In this document: piece after piece, positions 21,123 to 21,852 of the stretch
How the letters are laid out: the number at the start of each line of letters is the position of its first letter
Numbering within the stretch: position 1 is the stretch's first letter
Source of the DNA: Purshia tridentata
Taxonomy: Eukaryota; Streptophyta; Magnoliopsida; Rosales; Rosaceae
Reading direction: 5' to 3'
Assembly: GCA_003254885.1 (NCBI GenBank)
Contig: QANT01007693.1
Coordinates: forward strand, 1 to 21,852
DNA length: 21,852 nt
Made by a program: the position numbers and the translations under genes
Notes under the pieces: generated by a model
Database searches by the model: none
Told to the model about the DNA's origin: nothing
Seen by the model: only the letters and a program-made list of their open reading frames with translations

Positions 21123-21852
21123 TGTGCATGTACAGAGCTCGAGTATGGTGGGATGTTTATATAGACTCCAGAAGAATGAAAGGATATGACTTTTTGATAT
21201 TTTTTTTTTCTTAATTTTAAAAGATCATGCCGTTTTGATTTTTTATTGCCTATTTTTTCAAAATGTTTTTCAAGTTTTACCGAATTAATGTCGTGAGAGA
21301 CCAATCGGTGACTTATCGATTATATTATCACTAAATGGTGTCTCACTCTCCCATGATCACATCCTTTTATAATTTTTGTTTTCAATTTGTATTTTTTTAA
21401 TTTATGTGATTTTCGGCCAACAAGTAAGATACATGCATATATGGCACGTTGTATACAATTGTGGAAAAATCATTGTTAAATTGGTCTGAAAAATGCTAGT
21501 ATATAGATACAGAGCATTTTACAATATTCTTTTGTTTACATGACAAAGTAAATAATCTACGTGGTAATGTAAAAAAAGGTAACTATCATCTAATTATATG
21601 GCAATTCAATAACTTGTCCTTAGGCAACAAAAAAAACAAAAGGCTTATTTAGGTGCCTGGTCAATGGTCATTCAGGTGTCGCTTTAAAGAAAAATTGAAA
21701 AATGTGGCCAAAAAAAAAAAAAAAAATTGAAAAAACTGGTTACTATATATATACTAATGAAAAATTACCTTATAAAGAATAAAAGAAAAAAGTGGTGGGG
21801 TTTTATGATTGGAATAGAATCACATGATGATGTTGGTCAAGAAAATTAGAAA
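21123..21852 (-). promoter_or_regulatory. Upstream region of the F-box gene
   Basis: This AT-rich flank has several homopolymer runs, including 17 A's around 21711-21727. Apart from the TATA box listed separately, I see no compelling cluster of known elements. No coding sequence is recognised. Confidence 0.5.
21156..21163 (-). promoter_or_regulatory. TATA box of the F-box gene
   Basis: On the minus strand CTATATAAAC contains TATATAAA, a canonical TATA box. It ends 33 nt before the start codon, so transcription starting 25-30 nt downstream would leave a leader of only a few nucleotides. Confidence 0.6.

Overview
The window is nuclear DNA from a flowering plant, most likely a eudicot. Genes are split by short GT-AG introns, intergenic DNA is AT-rich, and the proteins belong to plant-specific or plant-expanded families. 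Three complete protein-coding genes can be supported, all on the minus strand: a TRICHOME BIREFRINGENCE-LIKE wall-polysaccharide O-acetyltransferase (TBL2-like, 5 exons, 7282 down to 4320), an LRR subfamily II receptor kinase of the NIK3 type (11 exons, 14144 down to 9508), and a single-exon F-box/kelch protein resembling Arabidopsis At1g23390/KFB-CHS (21122 down to 19977). I rebuilt the exon structures by eye from splice sites, codon phase and family conservation. Both multi-exon models close without frameshifts or internal stops (623 and 620 codons).

Layout. Positions 1-4319 hold no gene I can support. They are AT-rich, with a G-box palindrome, a short hairpin and a GT-rich tract. Positions 4320-7282 are the TBL2-like gene. 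Its intron 2 has a GC donor, and its intron 1 carries a piece matching the 3' end of chloroplast tRNA-Gly(UCC). Positions 7283-9507 hold the presumed TBL promoter, with a DRE core and two G-boxes, then the 3' flank of the kinase gene, which contains a 103-bp tandem duplication. Positions 9508-14144 are the NIK3-like gene, whose tenth intron begins with a (CT)n microsatellite lying against the donor site. Positions 14145-19976 are a long intergenic region with a clean 240-bp two-copy tandem repeat. Positions 19977-21122 are the GC-rich F-box gene with a TATA box very close to its start codon, and the rest is its upstream flank.

The genes do not form a functional unit. One acts in Golgi wall modification, one is a plasma-membrane receptor kinase, and one is an SCF ubiquitin-ligase adaptor probably tied to flavonoid control. 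As I recall it, TBL2 and NIK3 are also neighbours in Arabidopsis (At1g60790 and At1g60800), so that pair probably reflects conserved microsynteny. I see no CRISPR, bacterial, viral or recognisable autonomous transposon coding sequence, and no clearly new biological system. The observations most worth following are the GC-AG intron, the organelle tRNA fragment, the splice-site microsatellite and the tandem repeats.
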